Part shown: one piece after another, positions 43,832 through 54,300 of the stretch | Position numbering within the stretch: position 1 is the stretch's first letter | Layout: each line of letters begins with the position of its first letter | NCBI RefSeq assembly: GCF_026626635.1 | Contig: NZ_JAPNKA010000001.1 | Span: 11,640,501-11,704,500 of the forward strand | Origin: Archangium lansingense | GTDB lineage: Bacteria > Myxococcota > Myxococcia > Myxococcales > Myxococcaceae | Reading direction: 5' to 3' | Length of the DNA: 64,000 bases | Notes under the pieces: generated by a model | The model's database searches: none | The model's input: only the letters and a program-made list of their open reading frames with translations | Told to the model about the DNA's origin: nothing | Position numbers and translations under genes: made by a program

Positions 43832-44063
43832 CACGTGCCTCGGGTATTGCCGCGAAACCAGGCGGGGGAGGCCCGGCTCCACGGCGGGGGGAGGCCGCGT
43901 CCTAGCATCCAAAAGGATGATTTTCTCGTTTTTCTAGAAGTTCGGAGACCAGAAGACAGTCGGGTCCTGCCCCGAGACAATCCCTCGCATGTCGCACGAA
44001 TGCCTACCGTGATGACCGGCTTCGGCTGTCACGTTTCTTCGCACGGCATTCGAGGGAGTCGAC

Positions 44064-47000
44064 ATGAGCACCGCACCAGACCCCGGGGAGCCCGTCTGCG
44101 GTCAGCGGATTGTCCTGGAGTACGAGAAGAACTTCCTGAAGAAGAAAAGCACCGGGGAGAAGAGCCCGCCAGGCGACGGAAGGCAGCCACCCGCGGACGG
44201 GCCGGGCGGCATCCCCCAGCCGCCCCGTGCGCTGTGTGGGCTGGCCCTCTCGGGGGGAGGGATGCGCAGCGCGACGTTCAACCTGGGACTGCTGCAGGGC
44301 CTGCACCAACTGAATCTGCTGGGGATGTTCGACTACCTCGCCACCGTCTCCGGAGGGGGTTACATCGGTGGCTTCTGGACCGCGTGGCGGCACTACCACG
44401 GGCAGAAGCCGGCTCCCGGCGACCCGGGCAGGGAAAGGCTCTTCCCCGAAGAAGAGCAGCGGTCCCGCGGGACGCATCTCGCCGAGGTGCGCCACCTGCG
44501 GGAGTTCAGCAACTTCCTGAGCCCCCGGTTGGGGCTGTTGAGCCCCGACACGGGGAGGATGATGACCTCGGTGCTGAGCGCCATCATCCCGGCGCTCCTC
44601 GCCGCGCTCGCCATCATCGTGCTGGCGCTCCTCTGCTGGTACGCGCTCGCCTGTCTCCTGGTCCCCGAATGGAGGACGGGGCAGCCACGGCCCCCCCTCC
44701 AGTTCATCCTCTCGGGCGCCGTGATGCTGCTGGTGACGTACGCGTGGCTGAACTTCTGCGAGCGGCTGTTGCTCGCGCAGGAGGAGCGGGTGAAGAGGGT
44801 CCGCGGCCAGGAGACTCCCGGCCCGACTCCCGCGCAGAGTGGCGCCCGCCATTACCTGACAGCCTCGCTGACAACGTCCGTCGTCGTGCTCGGAGTCTGG
44901 GTCTGGCTCCTCTACGACATGAGCTGGTACATGGGAGCGTGGCGCTACGTGTTCGCACCCGCTCTCGCCTGGGTGGCAACGGTGGGAGTGCTCGTGCTGA
45001 GACGATGGAGCCTGTCGCGGCGGAGGACTCAACAGTGGCAGCACCAGAAGGAGCGCGCATCCGATCGGATCATCAGCCGGCTGCTCATCCTCGCGGCGCT
45101 CTGGTCGGTGTTCTCCGCGTTCTGGGTCATCGGGCAATTCATCGGATACCACCCGGACTACCAGGCGCTGCTGCGGACGGGATGGGTGGGGTCCATCCTG
45201 GCGCTCGCGACGCTGTTCGCGAAGATGCAGCAGCTCTTCGGCAGGCAGGCGAGCAAACCGGTCAAGCCCACCCGGAAGAGCAAGGTCAAGGAACTCCTTC
45301 CCCAACTGCTGGCGTACGCCATCCTCATCCTGCTGGCCCTCGGGATGGTGCGGCTGCTGCAGAGGACCGAGGCGAAAGGCCTGGGCTGGCTCCTCGTGTC
45401 CGCGCTGGTGGCGGCCGCCATCACCGTGTTCACCCTGCTCTTCTTCGAGCCCAACAACGTGGGGTTGCATGCCTTCTACCGCTCGCGCATCGCGCGGACC
45501 TTCATCGGCGCGGCCCACGGAATGGCGCAGGGCCAGAGCGAGCCCCACGAGAAGGATGACCTGCCCCTCAACGAGCTGAAGTACCAGTCCGGGCCCTTCC
45601 ATCTCATCTGCTGCGCGGCCAATGATCTCACGCCGGAAGACCCCATGCTCAATCTCTACCGGGGAGCCACCAGCGCGGTGCTCTCGTGCCTGGGCTTCTC
45701 CGTGGGAGGAGATGGAAGGAGATGGGAGGAGATGGGAAAAGGCGCGCTCGTGCCGACCCTGGCGTCGGCCATCACGGCGTCTGGAGCGGCCCTCAACTCG
45801 CATATGGGCTCCATGTCCATGCGGATGGGACCCGCCGTCACCTTCCTCATGACCGCGTTCAACCTCCGTCTGGGCATGTGGTGTCACCATCCCACCCGGG
45901 CGCGAAGTCCGGAGAAGAAACACATCTGGGTGGGAGAGCCCTTCTACGCGGAGCTGTTCGGGCGGTCCCGGGCCCAGAGCGAACACGTGCTGCTCTCGGA
46001 TGGAGGCCACTTCGAGAACCTGGCGCTCTACGAGCTGGTGCGCCGGCGCTGCCAGTTCATCCTCGTGGCCGACTGCGGCATGGACACGAATGCCGAGTTC
46101 AACGACCTGGCCAACGCGGTGCGGCGCGTGCGCGAGGACTTCAAGGTGGAGCTCCGCATCGATCTCTCGGCCTTGCGCCCGGGAGCGGATGGAATGTCGC
46201 GCCAGACGATCGTCGCCGGGGACATCGAGTACCCGGACGGCAATACCGGAGTGCTGTTGCTCATCAAGCCCAGCCTGCTGGGCAATGAGCCTCCGGACAT
46301 CACCCACTACAAGGCGCGCAACGCGGCATTTCCCCACGAGTCGACGGGAGATCAGTTCTACGACGAGGCGCAATGGGAGGCGTACCGCCGGCTCGGCGAG
46401 CACGCCGCGCTCACGGCCTTCCGGTCCATGCGCAAGGAGCTGGAGTCCAAGGGGGAGCAGCCCGTGGCCGCGCAAGTCTTCACCCGCGCCCGTCACCACT
46501 GGCTGCCCGTGCCCGCCGGATATGAGGAGCGCTATGCGCGCCTGGCGGCTCAAGCCGCGTCGCTGGACACGCTGCTGCAGGAGAGGAGCGGCCGGACGCT
46601 GTTCCGGCAGGTCTTCAACGAAATCACGGAACTGGACGAGCAGGCCAAGCAGCAGCTCGGGGAGCACCCGGGTGAACCGACCCGGCACTCGAGCAGGGAG
46701 CAGGGTGTCCCGAGTGCCCGGAAGCTGGCCGAAGCACTCCACCTGCTCCGGCGCGCGCTCCTCTTCATGGAGGAGGTGTTCCTCTCGGAGAGGCTGGACA
46801 TCCATTACAACCACCCCACCTACACGGGGGTCATGAACTACTTCGCGCGCTGGGCCTACGCTCCGCTCTTCCGGACCTGGTGGCCTCTGTTGAAGACGCA
46901 GTATTCGCCGCGCTTCGCCCTCTTCCTCGAGGAGCACTTCAGCCTTCCCGGCATGGTGCGGGGGAAACTCGGACAGCTCACCAACGTGCGGGGTTTCGCG

Positions 47001-47648
47001 ATGCGGTGCTGGCGCGAGCAGCGGGGCCGGCCCCCCCATGACGTGCCACCTGCCCGCCCGGAGTCGCTCATCTCCTACCAGCTCAACATGCCATACGGAG
47101 GGCAGCCCCAGTACCACATCCAGGCCGCCCAGCTCATCGTGCGCACCCGGCATGCCGATGGGAGCCGGCTGAGCTACAGGGAAGGAAGATCGGACACACA
47201 ACTCCTGGTGTGGCAGGGCGATGACTTCTATGTGCCGCCCGGGTTGTGGGGGGCTGGCATCGGTGAGGACTTCCTGAGCCTGCTCCACTCGGACAAGAGC
47301 CTGCTCGATTACGTCACGGACGCTCACGAGGACTGCATCCTGGCGGTGCGGCTCCTCGTGGACCCGGACGCCTCGGCCGCCCGGCGCAAGAGGTGGGCGG
47401 ATGACGTGCAGCTCTACCGGTCCCATGGCTTCGCGGAGCCCGAACAACCGCTGCGGCAGGTGCTCGAATCACTCGACGGCGAGCTCGACGAGCACCCGAC
47501 ATTGGACTGGCCCGGGAGGACCACCAGACAGTGGCGGAAGTACTGGTTGGTCCGGCGGTTCACGCCCACGGAGCGCACGGCCGGGCAACCGGAGCTCGCC
47601 TCGGCTTCCAGTGAGGCCCAGGCTTCCGAGCCGCCGATGCACCAGTGA
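44064..47648 (+). CDS. Very large patatin-like phospholipase with transmembrane helices
   Basis: 1194 residues. A patatin fold is split around a membrane block. The oxyanion loop is LALSGGGMRSATFNLGLLQG (about 58-77), and the nucleophile region is LATVSGGGYIGG (about 93-104). About seven hydrophobic helices follow (about 170-470). The catalytic Asp motif is SDGGHFENLALYELV (about 645). The position before the nucleophile Ser reads TVSGG rather than GxSGG. The C-terminal 400 residues are unrecognised. Probably a membrane lipid acyl hydrolase. The ATG 44064 has GGGAG at 7 nt. Its stop is 10 bp from that of the convergent VWA gene. Confidence 0.8.
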   Translation: MSTAPDPGEPVCGQRIVLEYEKNFLKKKSTGEKSPPGDGRQPPADGPGGIPQPPRALCGLALSGGGMRSATFNLGLLQGLHQLNLLGMFDYLATVSGGGYIGGFWTAWRHYHGQKPAPGDPGRERLFPEEEQRSRGTHLAEVRHLREFSNFLSPRLGLLSPDTGRMMTSVLSAIIPALLAALAIIVLALLCWYALACLLVPEWRTGQPRPPLQFILSGAVMLLVTYAWLNFCERLLLAQEERVKRVRGQETPGPTPAQSGARHYLTASLTTSVVVLGVWVWLLYDMSWYMGAWRYVFAPALAWVATVGVLVLRRWSLSRRRTQQWQHQKERASDRIISRLLILAALWSVFSAFWVIGQFIGYHPDYQALLRTGWVGSILALATLFAKMQQLFGRQASKPVKPTRKSKVKELLPQLLAYAILILLALGMVRLLQRTEAKGLGWLLVSALVAAAITVFTLLFFEPNNVGLHAFYRSRIARTFIGAAHGMAQGQSEPHEKDDLPLNELKYQSGPFHLICCAANDLTPEDPMLNLYRGATSAVLSCLGFSVGGDGRRWEEMGKGALVPTLASAITASGAALNSHMGSMSMRMGPAVTFLMTAFNLRLGMWCHHPTRARSPEKKHIWVGEPFYAELFGRSRAQSEHVLLSDGGHFENLALYELVRRRCQFILVADCGMDTNAEFNDLANAVRRVREDFKVELRIDLSALRPGADGMSRQTIVAGDIEYPDGNTGVLLLIKPSLLGNEPPDITHYKARNAAFPHESTGDQFYDEAQWEAYRRLGEHAALTAFRSMRKELESKGEQPVAAQVFTRARHHWLPVPAGYEERYARLAAQAASLDTLLQERSGRTLFRQVFNEITELDEQAKQQLGEHPGEPTRHSSREQGVPSARKLAEALHLLRRALLFMEEVFLSERLDIHYNHPTYTGVMNYFARWAYAPLFRTWWPLLKTQYSPRFALFLEEHFSLPGMVRGKLGQLTNVRGFAMRCWREQRGRPPHDVPPARPESLISYQLNMPYGGQPQYHIQAAQLIVRTRHADGSRLSYREGRSDTQLLVWQGDDFYVPPGLWGAGIGEDFLSLLHSDKSLLDYVTDAHEDCILAVRLLVDPDASAARRKRWADDVQLYRSHGFAEPEQPLRQVLESLDGELDEHPTLDWPGRTTRQWRKYWLVRRFTPTERTAGQPELASASSEAQASEPPMHQ
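45708..45737 (+). repeat. 10-bp tandem repeat, three copies, inside the patatin gene
   Basis: GGAGATGGAA then GGAGATGGGA twice, encoding part of GGDGRRWEEMGK (about residues 548-559), next to the conserved ASGAAL segment. A unit of 10 bp is not a multiple of three, so gain or loss of one copy would shift the frame and truncate the enzyme. With only three copies the mutability is probably modest. Confidence 0.6.
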
Positions 47649-47657
47649 AGGAAGACC

Positions 47658-50411
47658 TCAGCGCCCGAGGCGGCGGCGGGCCCGCTCGCGGGCGGCCTCG
47701 AGCGCCGAATCCACTCCTCGCTCCTCGCGTGGCTTCGCCTCTTGCGGAGCCGCGGCCGGGGCCTCCAGCGAGGGGCCAGCCCCGGACTCCGGTTTCACCG
47801 GGGAGGCGCTCGCGGCGGAAGGAGCCGGCATCCCCGGCACCGCCACGGCCGCCGGGGAGGCAGCCACGGCGCGCCGGAGCCTCGGGCCCGACAGGAAGCG
47901 GCGCACCGCCACCTCCGCCAGCAGCACCGCTACCGCCAGGCCCACCAGCCAGGGCGCCAGCGCCACGCGTCCCTCGGACTCGGGCGCGTCCGAGAAGAGG
48001 CCCGTCATGGACAGCCGCTCCAGGCCTCCGCCCACCGCCGCCACCCCGCGCAGCACCTCCAGTCCCTCTCGGGGACTTCCGGGCTCGAACTCGGGCGCGT
48101 AGGGCAGCGTTACCGGAGGCGCCCGCAGCACCCGCGCGCCCAGCTTCACCACCGGGTGCCACGTGCCGCTGCCTGGCAGCGTGTACTCGGCCGACACCCG
48201 GTCCTCGTCCTCCCAGCGCATGGGCAGCTCCACCGGAGAGCCCTGCCCGTCTCCCGGCAGCAGCACCAGCGAGGGCAGCGCCCCCGGCAAGGCCTCTCCC
48301 GGCGCGAAGTCCAGCGTCACCCGCAGGAGGTTGCCCCGCCGCTCCGAGCGCGCCACCGCTTCGCCCGCCTCGCCCGCGCCGCCCATGCTCCAGCGCACCA
48401 TGCCCTCCAGCGCCGCGCGCAGCCCGCTCCAGGTGCGCAGCTCGCCGGTGAACTCACCGTCCACCTCCGCCATGAGGGCCACCACCCGCCCCGAGCCACG
48501 TGGCCACAGCGCCAGCACCGGCGCCGCGTTGTCATCCAACGTCCTCAGGGCCACGCTCGCGCGCGGCCGCAGGTACGTGAGGTTGTAGCCACCCACCTGC
48601 GGCAAGCCCAGCGCTGGCAGCTTTCCGAGCAGCGGCAGGTCCGGCGCAGCCTCGAGTGAGGCGGGCTCGTCCACGAAGGTGGCCCGCGCCACGGCGATGG
48701 TCTCCTGGCTGAAGATGCGCGGCAGGCTCGTGGCGTCCTCCGCGAAGTAGATGCGGCCTCCGCCCCGGGTGGCGATCTCCTTGAGCAGCGCCGCGTCCGA
48801 GTCCTTCTCCGAGCCCAGGCCGATGACGGACACCGTCACCTTCTGGCTCTGCAGCTCCGCGAGCGTCTTCATGTAGTCGGCCGGCTCCTCCGAGTCCGCC
48901 GCGTCCGAGAAGAGCAGCACGTGCCGCGTGGTCTTGTCGCTGCGCAGAATCTGTTTGCGCCCCTCGCGCAGGGCCTCGCCGACGTAGATGCCTCCTCCTC
49001 CGCTGAAGCCTCGCGACACCTCGTCCAGCGGCAGCCCGTTCTCCACGGGGCTCATCGGGAAGATCTCGTGCACGGCGGTGTCCACCATGTGCACGGACAC
49101 CTCGTCCTTCTCGTTGAGCAGCGTGAGCGCGCCCACCACGCCCTCGGCGGCCAGCTCCATCTTCGTGCGCCCGTCCGGCACCGTCGCGCCCATGGAGCAG
49201 CTGCAGTCCATCAGCACGCTCATGGCCAGGGCCATGCGGCGCTGCTCCTCGCGCATCTCCAGCGACACCGGCAGCAACGGCTCCACCGGCGAGCGGCGGT
49301 AACCTCCCTCGCCGAAGCTGGAGCGGCCCCCCGTCATCACCAATCCGCCACCGGCCTGCTCCACGTAGGAGGCCAATGAGCGGAGCGCCGGCTCGCCGAG
49401 CTGGTTCGCGTCCACGTTCTCCAGCACCACCGTGCCCACGCCATCCAGGTCATCGAGCGTCAGGGCAAAGGGCGCGCGCGCCTCCAGCAACAGCCCCGCC
49501 GAGTGCAAAGCCTTGGCGAGCGTGCCCTCCGGCTGCGCCGTGAGCAGCAGCACCCGGGGCGGCCCCTCCACCCGCAGCACTCCCTGCCCTACGTCGTTCT
49601 CCACCACGCCGTCCCCTGGCGCCTCCACCGTCAGCCGGTAGGCCACCAGGCCCGGCTCCTCCACCAGGTCGCGGAAGGGCAGCAGGTTGGGTCCGGATTG
49701 GAACTCGAAGGGCCCTTTCACCAGCACACGGCCGTTGCGCTCCAGGCGCACCGTGCCGGTGACGGGCGCCGAGGCCACCACCACCCCGGTCATCTGGAAG
49801 GGCTCGTGCGCCTTCACCGCGGCCGGCACGTCCAGCGAGAGCACGGCGAGGTCGAGCGGCGAGTCCTCGCGCGCCACGTGGCGGAAGTCCACGGCGACTC
49901 CCCTGGCCGCCAGCCGCCGCGCCGCGCCCCGAGCATCCGCGCCGGTAGCCCGTCCGTCGGACACCACCAGCACCCGGCCCGTGCGGCCTGGAGGAATGAG
50001 GGCGCCCGCCGCGTCCAGCGCTACCGACAGGTCCGAGGCCTCCGCATCTACCGGCCGGGTGAAGCCGCCGAAGCGCCCTGCCTCCGACAGCGGCTGCTCC
50101 ACCCGGGCCTCGCGCCCGAAGGAGATGACGCCCACCCTGTCCCCGGGCCGTCGCTGTGTCTCCAGCAGGCCCACCAACTCCGAGGCCACGCGCCCCGCGT
50201 CAGTCGGCATGGAGCGCGAGCGGTCCACCACCACCACCACGTCGCTACCCGCGTGGCGCAGTACCCACTCGGGTCCGGCCAGCGCTCCCACCACGAGCAG
50301 CAGCAGCGCCCACCGCAGTGCCATGGGCGGGCCGGGCCGATGGCCTCGCTTCCACAGGAAGAGGCCCAGCGGGACGAGGAGCACCAGCGCCTGCGGTAGG
50401 GAGAAGCTCAT
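47658..50411 (-). CDS. Membrane protein with two VWA domains and a GATase1-like segment
   Basis: 917 residues. An N-terminal BatA-type double helix (SLPQALVLLVPLGLFLWKRG, WALLLLVVGALAGPEW) is followed by a first VWA domain (DVVVVVDRSRSM, DRSRS MIDAS) at about 50-200. Then come a class I glutamine-amidotransferase-like segment (RVLLLTAQPEGTLAKALHSA, YVEQAGGGLVMTGG), a second VWA domain (MSVLMDCSCSMG), and another helix near 840. The architecture matches large proteins at the end of MoxR/DUF58/VWA-type operons. It is the probable last gene of the operon at 57831-64000, now separated by inserted DNA. It starts with ATG at 50411; the operon scars suggest the original start was GTG. Confidence 0.83.
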   Translation of the reverse strand: MSFSLPQALVLLVPLGLFLWKRGHRPGPPMALRWALLLLVVGALAGPEWVLRHAGSDVVVVVDRSRSMPTDAGRVASELVGLLETQRRPGDRVGVISFGREARVEQPLSEAGRFGGFTRPVDAEASDLSVALDAAGALIPPGRTGRVLVVSDGRATGADARGAARRLAARGVAVDFRHVAREDSPLDLAVLSLDVPAAVKAHEPFQMTGVVVASAPVTGTVRLERNGRVLVKGPFEFQSGPNLLPFRDLVEEPGLVAYRLTVEAPGDGVVENDVGQGVLRVEGPPRVLLLTAQPEGTLAKALHSAGLLLEARAPFALTLDDLDGVGTVVLENVDANQLGEPALRSLASYVEQAGGGLVMTGGRSSFGEGGYRRSPVEPLLPVSLEMREEQRRMALAMSVLMDCSCSMGATVPDGRTKMELAAEGVVGALTLLNEKDEVSVHMVDTAVHEIFPMSPVENGLPLDEVSRGFSGGGGIYVGEALREGRKQILRSDKTTRHVLLFSDAADSEEPADYMKTLAELQSQKVTVSVIGLGSEKDSDAALLKEIATRGGGRIYFAEDATSLPRIFSQETIAVARATFVDEPASLEAAPDLPLLGKLPALGLPQVGGYNLTYLRPRASVALRTLDDNAAPVLALWPRGSGRVVALMAEVDGEFTGELRTWSGLRAALEGMVRWSMGGAGEAGEAVARSERRGNLLRVTLDFAPGEALPGALPSLVLLPGDGQGSPVELPMRWEDEDRVSAEYTLPGSGTWHPVVKLGARVLRAPPVTLPYAPEFEPGSPREGLEVLRGVAAVGGGLERLSMTGLFSDAPESEGRVALAPWLVGLAVAVLLAEVAVRRFLSGPRLRRAVAASPAAVAVPGMPAPSAASASPVKPESGAGPSLEAPAAAPQEAKPREERGVDSALEAARERARRRLGR
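50398..50410. repeat. Operon-junction repeat, 13-bp copy at the VWA gene start
   Basis: AGGGAGAAGCTCA, which is the complement of the first codons of the VWA gene (read MSFSL). The same 13 bp begin the longer 24-bp copies at 51311 and 57821. It marks the left boundary of the inserted DNA between this gene and its former operon. Confidence 0.65.
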
Positions 50412-50546
50412 TCGGGAAGGGACCAGGCTCTCTCGGAGAAGGTCACGCCATGCTACCCACCCGGCTCTGGCCGAAAAAGGGGGCGGCGAAGGCAGGGTGA
50501 CAGAGAGTGCCACCCCGCCGCTCGTGCCGTGATGCGGATGCCCGGC

Positions 50547-51104
50547 TCAGCCCAGATAGAACTGCTCGAAAGTGAAGGCATGCAGCACGGACCCGGAATA
50601 GCCGGTCAACACGTTGCCCGTGCACGTGGGGGAGTTGATGACCACCCGGGTGTTGCTCCAGCTGTTGAGGATGACGGTCGCCTTCCCGGTGTCGTCCAAC
50701 TCGAGCTGGATGTTGTCCTGCGCGAAGGCGGAGTAGTTCTGCCAGCGCGAAACACCCCCCTGCGTCGAGAGATAGCTCCGGTCGTTGAAGACCTGGCGGC
50801 CGCTGTTGGCCGGGCTGGTCAGCCGGGCGGGAACCCGCGTGAACACCCCCGTGGAGGGGTTGTAGTACCAGCTCTGGGGCACCACGACGTCCAGGTAGCC
50901 CGTAAAGGACGAGGCCACCGGCCCCACCGACCCCGTAGCCGGCTTCAGCGTCACGCCCGTGACGTTGACGTAATAGCCACCGCCCTGCTGCATCCAGGTG
51001 AACTGGGATTGCACCAGGCTCGTGCAGCTCTGCGCTGACGCATCAGCACCGAAGAAGAGGGTCAGCGAGAAAAGAATGCCTGCGATGTAGCGGAACGCCT
51101 TCAT
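50547..51104 (-). CDS. Secreted protein of unknown function
   Basis: 185 residues with a cleavable signal peptide (IAGILFSLTLFFGADASAQS). The mature part is beta-rich, with many Ser, Thr, Asn and Tyr residues (GGGYYVNVTGVTLKP, YLDVVVPQSWYYNPSTGVF) and two cysteines that could pair (one near its start, one in INSPTCTGN). I recognise no family. It is alone on the first inserted segment, between the VWA gene start and the 51311 junction copy. Base usage looks less G+C-biased than in the flanking operon genes. Confidence 0.65.
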   Translation of the reverse strand: MKAFRYIAGILFSLTLFFGADASAQSCTSLVQSQFTWMQQGGGYYVNVTGVTLKPATGSVGPVASSFTGYLDVVVPQSWYYNPSTGVFTRVPARLTSPANSGRQVFNDRSYLSTQGGVSRWQNYSAFAQDNIQLELDDTGKATVILNSWSNTRVVINSPTCTGNVLTGYSGSVLHAFTFEQFYLG

Positions 51105-51252
51105 GGAGGGGGTTCTCTGTCGGAGGGGAGCGCGTCACCGTTCGCACCGCCGACACTCGGGCGACCGGGATGTAGCGCTCCGAGCCGGAGCATGTCCCGT
51201 GCCGGACCATTGGGCCCTCTGTGCGGAGGGATTGGGGTGTAGCTCCAGAGTC

Positions 51253-51298
51253 CACTGACTCAGTGCTGGGTGGACGGCCCGGCCACAAGTCTGGCCGG
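51253..51298. other. Two adjacent dyads downstream of the kinase/AAA gene
   Basis: CACTGA-C-TCAGTG at 51253-51265 is a perfect palindrome. CCGGCCA (51279-51285) and TGGCCGG (51292-51298) form a perfect 7-bp stem with a 6-nt loop. They lie 75-120 nt past the stop of the minus-strand kinase gene and upstream of the secreted-protein gene. No T-run follows on either strand, so a classical intrinsic terminator is not shown; an operator for the secreted-protein gene is equally possible. Confidence 0.35.
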
Positions 51299-51310
51299 TG
51301 ACTTCACGAC

Positions 51311-51334
51311 AGGGAGAAGCTCACTTCACCTCCG
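51311..51334. repeat. Operon-junction repeat, 24-bp copy 1
   Basis: AGGGAGAAGCTCACTTCACC plus TCCG is identical to 57821-57844. Read on the minus strand it contains the end of a VWA gene (codons for SEVK and TGA) overlapped by GTG AGC TTC TCC (MSFS). Here neither gene continues: upstream the frame reads only a few similar residues (SRRSEVK), downstream the new frame stops after MSFSLS. It is therefore a scar, not a functional junction. Confidence 0.75.
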
Positions 51335-51373
51335 AGCGCCGCGAGGGTCGGTGTTCACCTTCGACCTCCCGGG

Positions 51374-54300
51374 TCAGCTGTGCTGGACGTCCCAGGGCGT
51401 ATCGAACACGGACCCATCACTCACATCCGGCTCGGCGTGAGCCTCCTGGAGCCTGCCGAGCACCACCCGGGCCACCCGCAGCTCCGGGGAGTCGAGGCCG
51501 GGGGGCAAGGAATCGAGAAGCTCCTCCAGCAATCGCCGCGCTTCCCGGCCGAGCCCCTGTGCTCGCAGCAGGTGGCACAGGCTCAGGCACGCCCGGAGCT
51601 CCATGCAGCGTGCTCCGGACTGCCGGGCCAGCCGCATGGCCTCGTGGAACTCTGCTGGCGCCTGGGCGGCTTCCTCCGTGCGCAGCAACAACTCGCCGCG
51701 CAGCCGGTGAAGCTCGGCATCCTCCATGTGCTGCTGCGTCCGCTCTCCCCAGGCCAGCCCTTCCGACACCGCGGCCAGCCCCTCGGCAATCAACCCGATC
51801 CTCAGCCGCGCATCCGCGAGCAGACACAGCAGGTACGGCCGGCCCGTCTCCGAGCCCACCTGGCTCAACTCCTTGAGCCCCGCGAGCAACAGGGCGTAGC
51901 CCTCGTCCCGCTTGCCTGCCCATACGAGCGCCCAGCCGCGGAGGGCGGGCATCCAGGACTCCCGGCTCGGGAACTGGTTCTGCTCGTACATGGAGATGAC
52001 CTGCTCGGTCATCTCCAGCAACCGGTGAACATCGAACCGCATCTGATAGAGGATGCAGGCCGCATGGCTCGTCAGGATGTGGGTATAGAGATGGGACAGC
52101 CATTCGCTGCGCTGGAACGCGGCTTCGAGGAGCTGCTGCCCTTTTGGCTGCTCGCCGCGAATCGTCAGGGTCAGGGCTTGATAGGCCAGGGCCATCGCCA
52201 GCGGCTCCGGCTCGAGCATGCCGAGCGCCTGGGGCTCCCGCTCCAGACCCGAGCCGCCGTACGCCAGGGCCTCGCCGAGCTGCTGCTGGGCCTCGATGGG
52301 GTTGCCCTGGATGAGCTGGTTTATTCCTCCCAGCAACCAGCCGATGCTCAGGAGCTGGGGCTCGTGGACGCGCTGGCCCAGCGAGACGATCTGCTTCGCG
52401 AGCTTGCCCGCTAGCGGGACGTTCAACCGCATCAGGTTCTGGTTGAAGAGGTGTCTGCAGACGGCGATGAGCAGGGGTATGTCCTTCACCTCCTGGAACA
52501 GCTCCGTGATGTGGGCATAGAGCCGCTCCACCTCGGGCACCGCGTAGCTCCGGGTGGTGATCAGGGCCTGCCCGAGGAGCACCAGCAGCCGCAGCTCCTC
52601 CTCCACCTTCCGGGCCGCTCCGGGCAGGCGCTGGAACAACCGGAGCGCCATCTCCAGATGACTCACGGACTCCTCGAAGGCCGAGCGCCGCAGGGCCAGC
52701 TCCCCAGCCTGGGTCCAGTACCGGATGGCCGGTTCCAACTCCCCCGCCTGGGTGTAGTGGTGGGCAATCAGCTCGGGCGGGGCCGCGGTACATCCCACGC
52801 CCGGGTTCTCCAGCAGCGCGGCGAACCGGTGGTGGTAGCGCTGCCTGCGAGACTTCAGTTGGGACTCGTAGGCCGCCTCGCGGATGAGGGCATGCCTGAA
52901 CTCGTAGCGGGGCACCGGGCCCTCTGACTTGTGCAGGAGCAGCCCCGCCTCGACCAGCTCCTCGAGCTCCCTGTCGAGCGAGCCCTCCTCTCGCTCGGAG
53001 AGGGAAGCCAATTGCCCCCGCGTGAAGCTGCGGCCCATCACCGCGCCCATCCACGCCAACTCCTTCTGCTCCTGGGGAAGCGGATCCAACCGGGCCAGGA
53101 GCAGCTCCTGCAAGGTGACGGGGAGCGGGCCCTCCTCCGGGGGCGCCCCGCCGTCGGAGGGAGCCCGCGAGAGCACCATGCGGGTCAGCTCCTCGACATA
53201 GAGGGGATTGCCTTCCGTCTGCTTCACCAGGAACTCGACCGTCCGTGCGGACAGGTCGGCCTGATTCCCGGCGAGCCGCCGCACCATCTCGGCGGTCTCG
53301 TCCGTCTCGAGCCGCTCGAGCATGAGCGGATGGAAGTGGGGGTGACTCCCCCAGGAGAGCCGCAGCTCGGGACGCGTGCTCAACAGCACGCACAGCCCCA
53401 CCCGCTCGATGCGCTCGCGCAGCAAGGAGAGGAGCTGCAGGGTGGAGGGATCGGCCCAGTGCAGATCCTCCAGGACGAGGAGCAGCGCGCCCGGCCCGCC
53501 CTTCTGGGGAATCCTCGCGGGAAGCCGCAGCAGGACGGAGGCCAGCGTCTCCAGGGTTCGCTCCCGTTGCAGCTCGGGTGACAGCAGCAGGGGGGGCAGG
53601 TCCTCGCGAAGGGGGAGGCCCAGGAGCTGACCGAGCAACAGCAGGGCCTCCGGATGGGGGAGCTCGAGCCCCCCGAGCCCCTCCTCCAGGCACGCCCAGC
53701 GCCGTGCGGGCGGGTCCTCCGGAGCCAACCCGAGCAGGTGCACCACCCACTCGAGCACCGGGTGGAAGGCGCTGCGACTGAGCTGGGGCCAGCACTGGCT
53801 GGACACGCAGGACACCCCTTCTGCCTCGACGTGCTCACACAGCTCCTGGATGAGCCGGGACTTGCCAATTCCCGCCTCGCCGCTGAGCAGCAACACCGCG
53901 CCCTCTCCCTGGCGGGTCCGCTCCCACCTCGCGAGCAACTGGCGCAGCTCGGCGCTCCGGCCGACCAGCGGAGTGAGGCCCCGGGACCGTGCCCGCCCGA
54001 AGCGGGTGGTCTCCAGCCGCTCGGCCACCAGCCGGTGGACGCCCAACCGCACGGCCCCCCGTGAGGAGGAGAAGACCCGCTGGCCCAGCGGCTCCGTCAC
54101 GAAGTTGCCTCGCACTCCCTGCCACGTGTTCTCGCTGAGGAGCGCCGTGTGCGGAGCCGCCTGTCCGGCCAGCCAGATCGTCATGCGAGGGGCATCGCCC
54201 TGGATGGAGGGCGTGTGCCCCTGCACCCCGGACGGATTGAACACGTCCAGCACCACCATGTCCGTATGCACGCCCACCTGCACCGTGAGCCCGGTCTCGG

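Noticed and set aside
44004..47447. 1147-residue open frame on the minus strand opposite the patatin gene
   Set aside because: It is a mirror of the patatin gene: composition is Arg/His/Gly-rich without domains, while the plus-strand protein has patatin motifs and a ribosome site.
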